DNA from: VRUE01 sp963702955
GTDB taxonomy: Bacteria; Actinomycetota; Thermoleophilia; Solirubrobacterales; 70-9
Assembly: GCA_963702955.1 (NCBI GenBank)
Contig: OY969774.1
Span: 1,364,001 to 1,428,000 of the forward strand
Direction: 5' to 3'
DNA length: 64,000 nucleotides
The translations under genes and the position numbers were made by a program. Below are positions 1 through 8,519 of the stretch, piece after piece; the stretch's first letter is position 1, and each line of letters begins with the position of its first letter. Under the pieces are notes generated by a model that was not told where the DNA came from, searched no databases, and saw only the letters and a program-made list of their open reading frames with translations.

Positions 1-832
1 CGACCCGCTGGCGCAGCTCGTTTACCTCGGCCTGCTGCTCGTCGCCCTCGCCGAGCTCGTCCTGGATCGCTTTCAGCTGCTGGCGGAGGAAGAACTCGCG
101 CTGGCCTTTGTCGACTTCGGACTGCACCTGGGACTGGATCTGGCTGCCGAGCTGTACCACCTCGAGCTCGCGGGCGAGGATCTGCGAGAGGCGCCGCAGC
201 CGCGCCGCCACGTCCACCTCCTCGAGCAGCTCCTGCTTTTCCTCGGTCGAGATCCGCAGGGCGCCGGCGATCAGGTGCCCGAGCGCCGCCGGGTCCTCGA
301 TGTTGGCGACCGCCATCTGCAGCTCCTCGGGCAGGTACGGAATGTGCTCGACGATCTCCGAGAAGGTGCGCTGCACGTTGCGGGTCAGCGCCTCCAGCTC
401 CGGGCCCTCCTCGATCGTGTCGGGAAGCTCCGCGATCCGCGCGACCATGTAGGGCTCCTCGGCGACGTAGGGGCCGAGCCGCACCCGCTGCGTCCCCTGG
501 ACGAGGATGCGCAGCGTGCCGTCGGGGACTTTCAGCATCCGCGCGACGATGCCCACCACGCCGACCTCGTAGAGCCCGTCCGGCCCGGGTTCCTCGACCT
601 CGGGGTCGCGCGCCGCGACCATCGCCAGCATCCGGTTGGCGCCGAGCACGTCGTCGACCAGCTTGATCGAGCGCTCCTGCCCGACGGCCAGCGGGGTCAG
701 CGTCTCGGGGAAGGTGACGGTCTCGCGCAACGGCAGCACCGGCAGCGCGTCGGGCAGCGGCCGGCTGGCGCGGATCGCGTCCTCGGCGTCGAGCGGCGCC
801 TCGACCACTTCGAGCGCCGGCGAGCCCTCCAT
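1..832 (-). CDS. lon: Lon ATP-dependent protease, N-terminal part (cut by window edge)
   Basis: Lon degrades misfolded and short-lived regulatory proteins in the cytoplasm using ATP. About 277 residues are visible, starting MEGSPALEVVEAPLDAED. The Lon substrate-binding (LAN) domain is clear: LPVLPLRETVTFPETL near residue 32, then VGVVGIVARML and GTLRILVQGTQRVRLG. A long helical segment with EFFLRQQLKAIQDELGE follows, as in the family's central coiled region. The AAA+ and Ser-Lys protease domains lie beyond the window. The ATG shares its A with the TGA of the upstream small heat-shock gene, which indicates translational coupling and a shared protein quality-control operon. Confidence 0.95.
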   Translation of the reverse strand, partial: MEGSPALEVVEAPLDAEDAIRASRPLPDALPVLPLRETVTFPETLTPLAVGQERSIKLVDDVLGANRMLAMVAARDPEVEEPGPDGLYEVGVVGIVARMLKVPDGTLRILVQGTQRVRLGPYVAEEPYMVARIAELPDTIEEGPELEALTRNVQRTFSEIVEHIPYLPEELQMAVANIEDPAALGHLIAGALRISTEEKQELLEEVDVAARLRRLSQILARELEVVQLGSQIQSQVQSEVDKGQREFFLRQQLKAIQDELGEGDEQQAEVNELRQRV

Positions 833-1275
833 CACTCCCGCCCTATCGGCACGCGACGGGTCGTCTCGGCCGGGTCGCGAAGCGGCAGCTCGATCCGCAG
901 GATCCCGTCTTCGTAGTTGGCCTTGGCGCGGTCGGCGTCGACGTCGACCTGCAGCTCGACCACCCGCCGGAACGGGCCCGACGGGATCTCGACCTGCTGG
1001 TAGACACGGCCCTCGGTCTCCTGCACCGGCCGTTCGCCGACGATCGCCAGCTGCCGCCCGCTGACCTCGATCCCGACCTGCTCCAGATCGACGCCGGCCA
1101 GATCGACCTTCACAACAGCCCGCTGCGGCTCGCCGCAGTAGTAGACGTCGACGTTGGGAGAAAACCCCGTACTACGCCTGCTCACATAAGTCGTGCGGCC
1201 CCAAGCCCCACCCAACATCTGGTCCATCTCCCGGCGCATCCGTGCGAAGTTCGCAAACACATCTCGTTCGGGCAT
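832..1275 (-). CDS. Small heat-shock protein, Hsp20/alpha-crystallin family
   Basis: A 147-residue holdase-type chaperone that would bind unfolding proteins. The alpha-crystallin domain runs from about residue 38 (FSPNVDVYY) to the typical EDGILRIELPL near residue 125. It ends in VPIGRE, whose V-P-I resembles the IxI motif that docks on neighbouring dimers. The stop codon overlaps the lon start (TGATG), so hsp20 and lon form a stress operon. On the coding strand a TATGTT hexamer lies only 8 bases before the ATG, so the transcript may be leaderless; no convincing -35 box is visible. I saw no CIRCE or HAIR element. Confidence 0.93.
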   Translation of the reverse strand: MPERDVFANFARMRREMDQMLGGAWGRTTYVSRRSTGFSPNVDVYYCGEPQRAVVKVDLAGVDLEQVGIEVSGRQLAIVGERPVQETEGRVYQQVEIPSGPFRRVVELQVDVDADRAKANYEDGILRIELPLRDPAETTRRVPIGRE

Positions 1276-1321
1276 AGGGGCAAAACATAGCCACCGGTGC
1301 CGGCGCGCGGGCCCGCGACGC

Positions 1322-1510
1322 CTACGCGGCGTTCGTCTGGGTCGCCCAGCGGGGCGGTCGCATCAGCAGGACCGGCTGCCGCGGCGGAACGAGCCCCTCG
1401 GGCCGATTCGCCCGGAAGGTCGTGCAGGGCTCATCGAGCTGAAGCGCGCAGAGCATGTTCTTGCGGAAGTAGCAGTCGTCGCAGGTCGGCGGCTTTGGCT
1501 TGCGCGGCAT
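1322..1510 (-). CDS. Small Cys-rich conserved-looking protein (62 aa)
   Basis: Unknown function. The protein begins MPRKPKPPTCDDCYFRKNML and contains four cysteines in the order CDDC, LC, PC, spaced like a small zinc- or Fe-S-binding knuckle. This is followed by a basic/proline tail. An in-frame ATG 60 bases upstream would give an 82-residue form, but the start chosen puts the cysteine motif near the N-terminus. It lies 46 bases upstream of hsp20 on the same strand and could be the first gene of the hsp20-lon unit. Codon use is like that of the neighbours. I do not recognise a named family. Confidence 0.6.
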   Translation of the reverse strand: MPRKPKPPTCDDCYFRKNMLCALQLDEPCTTFRANRPEGLVPPRQPVLLMRPPRWATQTNAA

Positions 1511-1576
1511 CGGCGCCGATCTTGGCACTGCCGTTGCACTTTCGTGACCCCTGTTTCCGCAAAGCGCCACGTTCTT

Positions 1577-1595
1577 GTCACAGCCCTTTCACAAC
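1577..1595 (+). promoter_or_regulatory. Pho-box-like direct repeat upstream of hydroxylase
   Basis: GTCACAGC (1577) and TTCACAAC (1588) are spaced 11 bases apart. That is the spacing of PhoB/PhoP half-sites, and the sequence resembles the repeats before pstS and the zinc-ribbon gene in this window. With only two units the assignment is tentative. Confidence 0.35.
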
Positions 1596-1660
1596 TTCCC
1601 CGCTTCTTGCGGGCGCGACGCTCTCCGTCGCCGCCAACGGCCGCCGCTACCATGGGGCGA

Positions 1661-2296
1661 ATGGAGGCTCACAACCGCACCGACAAGCTGTCGGCCTCGC
1701 CGCAGCTGTTCGAGAGCGAATTCCTCAACTTCTTCTCGCGCGTCCACCCGGCGATCCCGGCGATCGTCTTCGTGCCGGTGATCGTCGCGATGGAGTGGCT
1801 CGGCGCCGATCGCGGCCAGGCTGCCTGGCAGCTCGTCCTGCTCAGCCTCGGCGGGCTCGGCATCTGGACGCTGACCGAGTACTGGCTGCACCGGCTGTTC
1901 TTCCACTGGGAGCCCGACAACGCCTTCGGTCGGCGGATGCACTTCATCATCCACGGCATCCACCACGACCACCCGAACGACAAGCTGCGGCTGGTGATGC
2001 CGCCGGCCGTCTCGATCCCCCTGGCGGCGCTGTTCCTCTTCGGCTTCACGCTGCTCTTCGGCACCCCGGCCGCCTACCCGCTGTTCGGCGGCTTCATCGC
2101 CGGCTACCTCTTCTACGACTACACGCACTACTACGTGCATCACTTCGTCCCCCGCTCGGCGCTCGGCAAGCGGCTGCGCGAGCAGCACATGCGCCACCAC
2201 TTCCAGGACCACCGCTTCGGCTACGGCGTCTCCTCACCGTTCTGGGACGTCGTCTTCAGGACGCTCCCGAAGAAGCGCCCACATAACACTGGTTGA
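1661..2296 (+). CDS. Fatty acid hydroxylase superfamily membrane protein
   Basis: A di-iron membrane hydroxylase of the FA2H/Scs7-like type, expected to hydroxylate a lipid acyl chain. At least four hydrophobic spans are visible. The histidine clusters that bind iron are WLHRLFFH, HFIIHGIHHDHPND, HYYVHHF and HMRHHFQDHRFG, the standard arrangement for this superfamily, so activity is likely. I chose the ATG at 1661, giving 211 residues. An in-frame ATG at 1652 is equally possible, and ribosome-binding sequence is weak for both. The actual lipid substrate cannot be read from sequence. A Pho-box-like repeat upstream hints at phosphate control (inference). Confidence 0.85.
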   Translation: MEAHNRTDKLSASPQLFESEFLNFFSRVHPAIPAIVFVPVIVAMEWLGADRGQAAWQLVLLSLGGLGIWTLTEYWLHRLFFHWEPDNAFGRRMHFIIHGIHHDHPNDKLRLVMPPAVSIPLAALFLFGFTLLFGTPAAYPLFGGFIAGYLFYDYTHYYVHHFVPRSALGKRLREQHMRHHFQDHRFGYGVSSPFWDVVFRTLPKKRPHNTG

Positions 2297-2469
2297 CTTT
2301 CGCGTTCCGTCTAAATAGTCAATGTGAGGTGTGCCAATTCGGCCAGGTGGGTATTTCACGGTCACAGTGCCTGTGAGACACTTCGGGTTCGAATATGCAA
2401 CATTCCGGTTCGCCAATGACTTGAACCAGTAGCCGGCACGCAAAGAAACAGCCGGTCGAAAGGAACGAA

Positions 2470-2865
2470 ATGCCAAGCACCACTCACGTACTAGACGAGG
2501 CCCGCAGCCTGGTCATGAAGCGCCTCGCCGAGCTCGACGAGGAGCGCAAGCGCCTCGAGCGCGCCCTCGCAGAGCTGGGCGGAAGAGCGATCGGCCGCCC
2601 CGGTCGCACCGGTCGCGGTCCCGGCCGTCCCCGCGGCTCGGGCAAAAAAGCTCGCGCCGGCGCCCCGCGGCGCCGCGGTCGCCGTAAAGGCGGCACCCGG
2701 GCGGACCAGGCGGTGAAACTGGTCGAGGGCAGCCCCGGCATCAGCGCCTCGGAGATCGCCAAGACGATGAAAATCAAGCCCAACTACCTCTACCGGGTTC
2801 TCGGCGACCTCGAGAAAGAGAAGCGGGTCGCCAAGAAAGGGCGGCAGTACTTCCCCGGCAAATAG
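2470..2865 (+). CDS. Small nucleoid-associated-type DNA-binding protein
   Basis: 131 residues in three parts. The N-terminal helix is charged and probably a coiled coil (ARSLVMKRLAELDEERKRLE). A very basic Gly/Arg/Pro linker (about residues 43-75) contains AT-hook-like GRPRGSGKK. The C-terminal winged-helix segment contains ISASEIAKTMKIKPNYLYRV. The layout recalls H-NS/Lsr2-type architectural proteins, in which oligomerisation, linker and DNA-binding parts are separate, but it is not Lsr2 itself. AAAGGA precedes the ATG at good spacing. Role as a chromosome organiser or silencer is inference. Confidence 0.75.
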   Translation: MPSTTHVLDEARSLVMKRLAELDEERKRLERALAELGGRAIGRPGRTGRGPGRPRGSGKKARAGAPRRRGRRKGGTRADQAVKLVEGSPGISASEIAKTMKIKPNYLYRVLGDLEKEKRVAKKGRQYFPGK

Positions 2866-2875
2866 GGGTGCCGTA

Positions 2876-2990
2876 GAGGGCTATCCCGGTAGGGGTTCCG
2901 CTTAACTTTTTCTGAAGACAGTTTGCCGCCGTCCGAGTTGGGAGGCGCAGAAAAAGTACAAGACGCTCTACCCCTACCGGGATAGCCCTC
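2876..2990. terminator. Long nested inverted repeat between convergent genes, probable bidirectional terminator
   Basis: Arms 2876-2896 and 2970-2990 are perfect 21-base inverted copies starting GAGGGCTATCCCGG. An inner pair ACTTTTTCTG / CAGAAAAAGT is nested within. Each arm can also fold by itself (ATCCC GGTA GGGGT) and is followed about 10-14 bases later by a run of five T on its own strand. Each half therefore looks like a complete terminator pointing outward from its gene. The right arm covers the mdh stop codon. Confidence 0.7.
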
Positions 2991-3975
2991 AGATCAAGCC
3001 GAGTTGGCTGACTGCTTGACGCTCTTCCTGTAGCTCTTTGATGCTGGCGTCGATTCTGGGGCGGGAGAAGTCCGTCACCTCTAGGCCCTCGGCGACCTTC
3101 CATTCTCCGTTGGAGCAGACGCAGGGGTGGCCGGCGACGATTCCCTCCTCGATGCCGTAGGAGCCGTCGGAAGGGACTCCCATCGAGACCCAGTCGCCCT
3201 CCGGGGTACCGAGTACCCAGTCGTGGACGTGGGCGATCGCGGCGTTGGCGGCCGAGGCGGCGCTGGAGGAGCCGCGCGCGTCGATCACCTCGGCGCCGCG
3301 CTTGGCAACCCGGGGGATGAACTCCTCGCCGATCCAGGCCTCGTCGTCGACCGCCTCCCAGGCGCTCGCGCCGTCGACCCTGGCGTTGACCAGGTCGGGG
3401 TACTGGGTGGTCGAGTGGTTGCCCCAGACGGTCATGTCGGTGACGCTGGAGACCGGCTTGCCGAGCTTGTTGGCGAGCTGGGCGATCGCCCGGTTGTGGT
3501 CGAGCCGCATCATCGCCGTGAAGCGCTCGCGCGGCACCCCGTCGGCGTTCGACATCGCGATCAGGCAGTTGGTGTTGGCCGGGTTGCCGACGACCAGCAC
3601 CCGCACGTCGGCGGCGGCGCCGGCGGCGATCGCTTCGCCCTGCGGCTTGAAGATGCCGCCGTTGGCCTCGAGCAGGTCGGAGCGCTCCATGCCCGGCCCC
3701 CGGGGACGGGCCCCGACCAACAGGCCGACGTTGCAGCCGTCGAAGGCCTGCTTGGGGTCGTCGAAGATGTCGATCCTGCTGAGCAGCGGGAAGGCGCAGT
3801 CGTCGAGCTCCATCGCGGTGCCCTCGGCGGCCTTGATGGCATCGGGAATCTCCAGCAGGCTCAACTCGACCGGGATGTCGGGGCCCAGCATCTGGCCGCT
3901 GGCGATCCGGAACAGCAGTGCGTAACCGATCTGCCCGGCGGCGCCGGTGACGGTGACTTTGACGGGGGTGCTCAC
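2989..3975 (-). CDS. mdh: Malate dehydrogenase (NAD-dependent, cytosolic-type)
   Basis: Interconverts malate and oxaloacetate in the TCA cycle. The 328-residue protein has the dinucleotide-binding loop TVTGAAGQIGYALLFRI, the substrate loop GARPRGPGMERSDLL with its arginines, the NPANTNCL segment, and the catalytic histidine in WGNHSTTQYPD. The GARPRxPGMxR and NPANTN motifs place it in MDH type 1/2 (cytosolic MDH group) rather than the LDH-like type. The start is GTG at 3975, preceded by AGGAGAG. It lies 31 bases downstream of idh on the same strand, so the two TCA enzymes are probably co-transcribed. Confidence 0.97.
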   Translation of the reverse strand: MSTPVKVTVTGAAGQIGYALLFRIASGQMLGPDIPVELSLLEIPDAIKAAEGTAMELDDCAFPLLSRIDIFDDPKQAFDGCNVGLLVGARPRGPGMERSDLLEANGGIFKPQGEAIAAGAAADVRVLVVGNPANTNCLIAMSNADGVPRERFTAMMRLDHNRAIAQLANKLGKPVSSVTDMTVWGNHSTTQYPDLVNARVDGASAWEAVDDEAWIGEEFIPRVAKRGAEVIDARGSSSAASAANAAIAHVHDWVLGTPEGDWVSMGVPSDGSYGIEEGIVAGHPCVCSNGEWKVAEGLEVTDFSRPRIDASIKELQEERQAVSQLGLI

Positions 3976-4006
3976 GTGTGGTCTCTCCTGAGTCGTGGTG
4001 GTTGGT

Positions 4007-5224
4007 CTACGCCATCGCCCGCTGCAGGCGATCCTCGATCGCAGCGAGAAACTCCTGCGTGGTCAGGTGCTGCTGATCCGGGCCGACCAGCAGCGCCAGG
4101 TCTTTGGTCATCTTGCCGCTCTCGACAGTCTCCACGCAGGCCTGCTCCAGCGTCGCGGCGAACCGCGAGACCTCGGGGGTCTCGTCGAGGCGGCCGCGGG
4201 CGGCGAGCCCGCGCGTCCAGGCGAAGATCGAGGCGATCGGGTTGGTCGAGGTGGGTTCTCCCTGCTGGTGGCGGCGGTAGTGCCGGGTGACGGTGCCGTG
4301 CGCCGCCTCGGCCTCGACCGTGCTGCCGTCGGGGCTCATCAGCACGCTGGTCATCAGCCCCAGCGAGCCGAAGCCCTGGGCGACGGTGTCGGACTGGACG
4401 TCGCCGTCGTAGTTCTTGCAGGCCCACACGTAACCGCCTTCCCACTTCATCGCGGCGGCGACCATGTCGTCGATCAGCCGGTGTTCGTAGCTCAGCCCCT
4501 TGGCCTCGAAGTCGGCTCTGAACTCGCTCTCGTACACCTCGGCGAAGAGGTCCTTGAAGCGGCCGTCGTAGCGCTTCAGGATCGTGTTCTTGGTCGAGAG
4601 GTAGACCGGGTAGCCACGGTCGAGGCCGTAGCGCATCGAGGCGCGGGCGAAATCGCGGATCGAGTCGTCGAGGTTGTACATCGCCATCGCCACGCCGCCG
4701 CCCGGGAAGTCGTAGACGTCGAGCTCGATCGGCTCGGAGCCGTCCTTCGGGGTGTAGGTGAGAGTCAGCGTCCCCGCGCCGGGGACGACCATGTCGGTCG
4801 CCCTGTACTGGTCGCCGAAGGCGTGGCGGCCGATCACGATCGGCTTCGTCCAGCCGGGCACCAGCCGCGGCACGTTGGAGATCACGATCGGCTCGCGGAA
4901 GATGACGCCGCCGAGGATGTTGCGGATCGTCCCGTTCGGCGAGCGGTACATCTGCTTCAGCCCGAACTCCTTCACCCGCGCCTCGTCGGGGGTGATCGTC
5001 GCGCACTTGACCCCCACCCCGTGCCGCTTGATCGCCTCCGCCGCTTCGACCGTGATCCGGTCTTCGCTCGCGTCGCGGCTCTCGATCCCGAGATCGAAGT
5101 AGACGAGCTCGAGGTCGAGGTGGGGAAGGATCAGCTGCTCTTTGATGAACGACCAGATGATCCGCGTCATCTCGTCGCCGTCGAGCTCGACGATCGGCTT
5201 CGCGACTTTGATCTTGCCCGCCAT
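4007..5224 (-). CDS. icd: Isocitrate dehydrogenase (NADP-dependent, homodimeric eukaryote-like type)
   Basis: Converts isocitrate to 2-oxoglutarate, making NADPH. It is 405 residues from MAGKIKVAKPIVELDGDEMT, the usual length of the dimeric NADP-IDH II family. The phosphate/isocitrate-binding segment SPNGTIRNILGGVIFREP, the STKNTILKRYDGRFKD region and EAAHGTVTRHYR near the NADP site are all present. The reading frame stays open about 139 codons upstream, but that part is unlike IDH and antisense to other genes, so I set the start at 5224. The DUF4242 gene is divergent, and mdh follows downstream. Confidence 0.96.
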   Translation of the reverse strand: MAGKIKVAKPIVELDGDEMTRIIWSFIKEQLILPHLDLELVYFDLGIESRDASEDRITVEAAEAIKRHGVGVKCATITPDEARVKEFGLKQMYRSPNGTIRNILGGVIFREPIVISNVPRLVPGWTKPIVIGRHAFGDQYRATDMVVPGAGTLTLTYTPKDGSEPIELDVYDFPGGGVAMAMYNLDDSIRDFARASMRYGLDRGYPVYLSTKNTILKRYDGRFKDLFAEVYESEFRADFEAKGLSYEHRLIDDMVAAAMKWEGGYVWACKNYDGDVQSDTVAQGFGSLGLMTSVLMSPDGSTVEAEAAHGTVTRHYRRHQQGEPTSTNPIASIFAWTRGLAARGRLDETPEVSRFAATLEQACVETVESGKMTKDLALLVGPDQQHLTTQEFLAAIEDRLQRAMA

Positions 5225-5299
5225 TCGCGCGGCGATGCTATCGACGCATGCCCTCCGGGATAGTCTGTGACTTTCAGCACCACTACGAGGAGGTCCGGG

Positions 5300-5602
5300 A
5301 TGAAGACCTATGTGATCCGCAGGGAACAGGCCTGGAGCGGTCCGGAGGAGCTGGAGGCCACCGCCGAGCGCTCGAAACAGGTCGCCGAGAACAGCTTCCC
5401 CGACGACATCCGCTGGATCCGCAGCTACGTGATCGCCGAGCCGGGCGGGACCCTCGGCACCGTCTGCATCTATCAGGCGAGCGGCGTCGAGGCCGTTCGC
5501 GAGCACGCCCAGCGGGTGGACATGCCCGCCGACGAGATCCTCGAGGTCGCCGACACGGTCGTGATCCGGCCGGATCCCCAGCCGGAGGACGCCGCGGCCT
5601 GA
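5300..5602 (+). CDS. DUF4242-like small protein
   Basis: A 100-residue protein of unknown function beginning MKTYVIRREQAW. It has the compact ferredoxin-like alternation expected of DUF4242 (a small family sometimes described as SCO4226-like nickel-binding). GAGGAGG at 5287-5293 lies 6 bases before the ATG, which decides this start over an upstream in-frame one. No signal peptide or membrane segment is present. It lies 32 bases before the acyl-CoA dehydrogenase gene and probably shares its transcript. Family assignment is from memory of the fold and motif pattern. Confidence 0.65.
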   Translation: MKTYVIRREQAWSGPEELEATAERSKQVAENSFPDDIRWIRSYVIAEPGGTLGTVCIYQASGVEAVREHAQRVDMPADEILEVADTVVIRPDPQPEDAAA

Positions 5603-5634
5603 CCCGCAAACGGGTCTCCTGCCAGAATGGGCGT

Positions 5635-7308
5635 GTGGCAACTGCCGAGCGCCCAGCCTCGCGGGAGACCCACGAGGTCTTCAACCAGCCGCCGCCGTTG
5701 GAGGACTACAACCCCTTCGACGCCGACCGGCCGCTGGTCGAGGCACTGCGCCGCGAGGGCGCCGAGTGGGCCGAGGACGAAGCGCGCGAGCTGGGCGCGA
5801 TCTGCGGCTCGCACCAGACGATCCGCTGGGGCTTCGAGGCGAACGAGCGCAAACCCGAGCTGAAGACTCACGACCGCTACGGCCATCGCATCGACGAGGT
5901 CGAGTTCGACAGCTCCTGGCACGAACTGATGCGGATCGGCGTCGGCAACGGCCTCCACGCCTCGCCCTGGCGCGAGCCGGGGCCCGGCGCCCACGTCGCC
6001 CGCGCCGCCAAGTTCAACCTCTTGATGCAGGCCGAGAGCGGCGTCGGCTGCCCGATCTCGATGACCTACTCGGCGATCCCGGCGCTGCGCCGCCAGCCCG
6101 AGCTGGCCGAGGAGTGGGAGCCGCGCTTCCTCTCGCTCGACTACGACGAGCGCTCGGCCCCGGCCGACCGCAAGAGCGGCGCTCTCTGCGGGATGGCGAT
6201 GACCGAGAAGCAGGGCGGCTCCGACGTCCGCGCCAACACGACCGTGGCGACGCCGCTGAACGGCGGCGGCCCGGGGGCCGAGTACGAGCTGGTCGGCCAC
6301 AAGTGGTTCTGCTCGGCACCGATGTGCGACGCCTTCCTCGTCCTCGCCCAGACCGACTCCGGCATCTCCTGCTTCCTGATGCCCCGCTGGACGCCGGACG
6401 GGGAGCGCAACGGCTTCCAGATCCAGCGGCTGAAGGACAAGCTCGGCAACCGCTCCAACGCCTCCAGCGAGCTCGAGTTCCGCGGCGCCTGGGCGCGGAT
6501 GGTCGGCGAGGAGGGGCGCGGGGTGCCGACGATCATCGAGATGGTCAACCACACCCGGCTCGACTGCGTGATCGGCGCCGCTACCGGCTACCGGGCGGGC
6601 GTCGCGCAGGCGCTCAACCACACCGCTCATCGTTCTGCGTTCGGGGTGGAGCTGATCGACCAGCCGCTGATGCGCAACGTCCTCGCCGACCTCTGCGTCG
6701 AGTCCGAAGCGGCGACGATCTCGGCGATGCGCCTCGCGCGCGCCTACGACGAGGTCGCGGCGGGCGACGAGGGGGCGGTCGAGTTCCGCCGCCTCGCCAA
6801 CGCGGTGCTCAAGTACTGGCTCTGCAAGCGCGCGCCCTGGCACGCGGTCGAGTGCCTCGAGTGCTTCGGCGGCAACGGCTACGTCGAGGAGTCGGGGATG
6901 CCGCGGCTCTTCCGCGAGAGCCCGCTGGCCTCGATCTGGGAGGGCTCGGGCAACGTCCAGTGCCTCGACGTGCTGCGGGCGATGGTCAAGAACCCGGCCT
7001 CGGTCGAGGCATTCTTCGCCGAGGTCCTGGAGGGCGCCGGCGCCGAACCCAAGCTTGACGCCTACGTCTCCCAGCTGCGCTCTGAGATCCCCGGAGACAT
7101 CGAGACGATCGAGTCGCGCGCCCGCCGCATAGTCGAAGGGATGGCTCTCGCCCTTCAGGCCTCACTGTTGGTCCGCTACGGCGACGAGGCCGTCGCCGAC
7201 GCCTTCTGCGCCAGCCGCCTCTCAGGCGACTGGGGCAACGCCTTCGGCACCCTCCCAGCAGCGACCGATTTCAAGCGCATCATCGAGAGGCACTCCCCGG
7301 TCGCGTAG
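5635..7308 (+). CDS. Acyl-CoA dehydrogenase, AidB-like subfamily
   Basis: A 557-residue FAD enzyme that oxidises acyl-CoA or related thioesters. The AidB-like signature is plain: the start VFNQPPPLEDYNPFDADRPL, MAMTEKQGGSDVRAN for the FAD/acyl region, GHKWFCSAPMCDAFLVLAQT, and near the C-terminus FGGNGYVEESGMPRLFRESP followed by IWEGSGNVQCLDVLRA. Length matches E. coli AidB (about 540). AidB is linked to alkylation resistance, while homologues elsewhere act in fatty-acid or leucine breakdown, so the substrate is open. I chose GTG at 5635; upstream in-frame sequence is not dehydrogenase-like. Confidence 0.92.
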   Translation: MATAERPASRETHEVFNQPPPLEDYNPFDADRPLVEALRREGAEWAEDEARELGAICGSHQTIRWGFEANERKPELKTHDRYGHRIDEVEFDSSWHELMRIGVGNGLHASPWREPGPGAHVARAAKFNLLMQAESGVGCPISMTYSAIPALRRQPELAEEWEPRFLSLDYDERSAPADRKSGALCGMAMTEKQGGSDVRANTTVATPLNGGGPGAEYELVGHKWFCSAPMCDAFLVLAQTDSGISCFLMPRWTPDGERNGFQIQRLKDKLGNRSNASSELEFRGAWARMVGEEGRGVPTIIEMVNHTRLDCVIGAATGYRAGVAQALNHTAHRSAFGVELIDQPLMRNVLADLCVESEAATISAMRLARAYDEVAAGDEGAVEFRRLANAVLKYWLCKRAPWHAVECLECFGGNGYVEESGMPRLFRESPLASIWEGSGNVQCLDVLRAMVKNPASVEAFFAEVLEGAGAEPKLDAYVSQLRSEIPGDIETIESRARRIVEGMALALQASLLVRYGDEAVADAFCASRLSGDWGNAFGTLPAATDFKRIIERHSPVA

Positions 7309-7318
7309 AGGCGCGCCT

Positions 7319-8482
7319 CTAACCCGCTGCGTCGCGTAGAGCTCGGCCCACCATCTCAGTGGTGATCACACCGCAGAGGTGACCGTCGGCGTCGACTGCC
7401 ATCAGGGCACCGAAGCGACGTAGGGAGCGATTCGCCAGGAGGGTGTCGAGCGGAGCGTCCTCGGAGACCTGAAAGGTGCCGTCGTCGCGCTCGAGCAGGT
7501 CGGAGACGAGCGATGTGGTGCGGGAGATCTCCGGGACCTCGTCGGCTTTGTCCTGGGCGACGAGGCCGAGGAAGCGGTGGGCGGTGTCGACCACCGGGAA
7601 CCAGGGCCAGCGGTAGCGGTGGAAATATTCATCCAGAGCTTGCTCGATCGTCAGCTCGCTCGGGATCGCGACGGGCTGGCGGTCCATGATGTCGGCCACC
7701 GTCATCCCGCCGATCCGGCCGCTGATCGCGGTCTGGGCCGAGGCGGCGCGGGCGGAGCCGTTGATCACCATCCCGATCAGCGCCAGCCAGACGCCGCCGA
7801 AGACGTAGCCGGTGAAGACCAGGATCAGGCCGCCGCCGATGAACAGGTAGCCGAAGGCGCGGCCGAGGCCGGCGGCGAAACGGGTCGCCGCGGTGCGATC
7901 CCCCGTCCGCCACCAGGCGATCGCCCGCACCACCCTGCCGCCGTCCATCGGGAAGGCCGGCAGCAGGTTGAAGACGAGGACGAGGAAGTTGATCGAGGCG
8001 AGCCAGGCGACCATCGCCAGCACTCCCGAGGTGCCGGCATTGCCCTCGACCAGGGCGGCTTTGCGGAAGTCCTCGGCGCCGGCGGCGATCAGCCCGATCG
8101 CGCTGAGGACGACGACGATCGCCAGGGTCACCAGCGGCCCGGCGATCGCCACCTTGAACTCGGTCGCGGGACTGTCGGATTCGCGGTCCATCCGCGCCAT
8201 CCCGCCGAAGATCCAGAGCTGGATGCTGGAGATGCCGATCCCGTTGCGCGTCGCGACCAGCGCGTGGCCGAGCTCGTGCAGGACGATCGAGCCGAAGAAG
8301 CCGACGGCGCTGATCAGCGCCAGCAGGAAGGGCGTCGAGGCGGAGCTGCTCTCCCCCAGCACGTCGCCGTAGAAGCGCGAGAGCCAGAAGATGACCAGGA
8401 AGAGGACGAGGAACCAGGACCAGTCGACCGCGATGCGGATCCCGCGGACGTGGAAGAGGGTGATCGAGCCGCCGCCGAACAT
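7319..8482 (-). CDS. Site-2 protease-type metallopeptidase (M50) with CBS pair
   Basis: An intramembrane zinc protease of the Rv2625c/SpoIVFB-like branch, 387 residues. HELGH at residues 69-73 gives two zinc ligands, and NLLPAFPMDGGR around 172-183 supplies the Asp. Five or six hydrophobic spans fill residues 20-240. Two CBS domains follow from about 255 to 385 (VADIMDRQPVAIPSELTIEQ; VVDTAHRFLGLVAQ). CBS domains commonly sense adenine nucleotides, so cleavage may respond to energy status (inference). It converges with the acyl-CoA dehydrogenase gene and diverges from the M28 peptidase gene. The substrate is unknown. Confidence 0.93.
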   Translation of the reverse strand: MFGGGSITLFHVRGIRIAVDWSWFLVLFLVIFWLSRFYGDVLGESSSASTPFLLALISAVGFFGSIVLHELGHALVATRNGIGISSIQLWIFGGMARMDRESDSPATEFKVAIAGPLVTLAIVVVLSAIGLIAAGAEDFRKAALVEGNAGTSGVLAMVAWLASINFLVLVFNLLPAFPMDGGRVVRAIAWWRTGDRTAATRFAAGLGRAFGYLFIGGGLILVFTGYVFGGVWLALIGMVINGSARAASAQTAISGRIGGMTVADIMDRQPVAIPSELTIEQALDEYFHRYRWPWFPVVDTAHRFLGLVAQDKADEVPEISRTTSLVSDLLERDDGTFQVSEDAPLDTLLANRSLRRFGALMAVDADGHLCGVITTEMVGRALRDAAG

Positions 8483-8519
8483 CGGACAATGGTAAGCGGC
8501 AGGTAGGGTCGCGCCGGAA

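Noticed and set aside
2381..2400. GGGTTCGAAT-like T-loop sequence, possible tRNA or att remnant
   Set aside because: No acceptor, D or anticodon stems can be drawn around it and no matching repeat is present.
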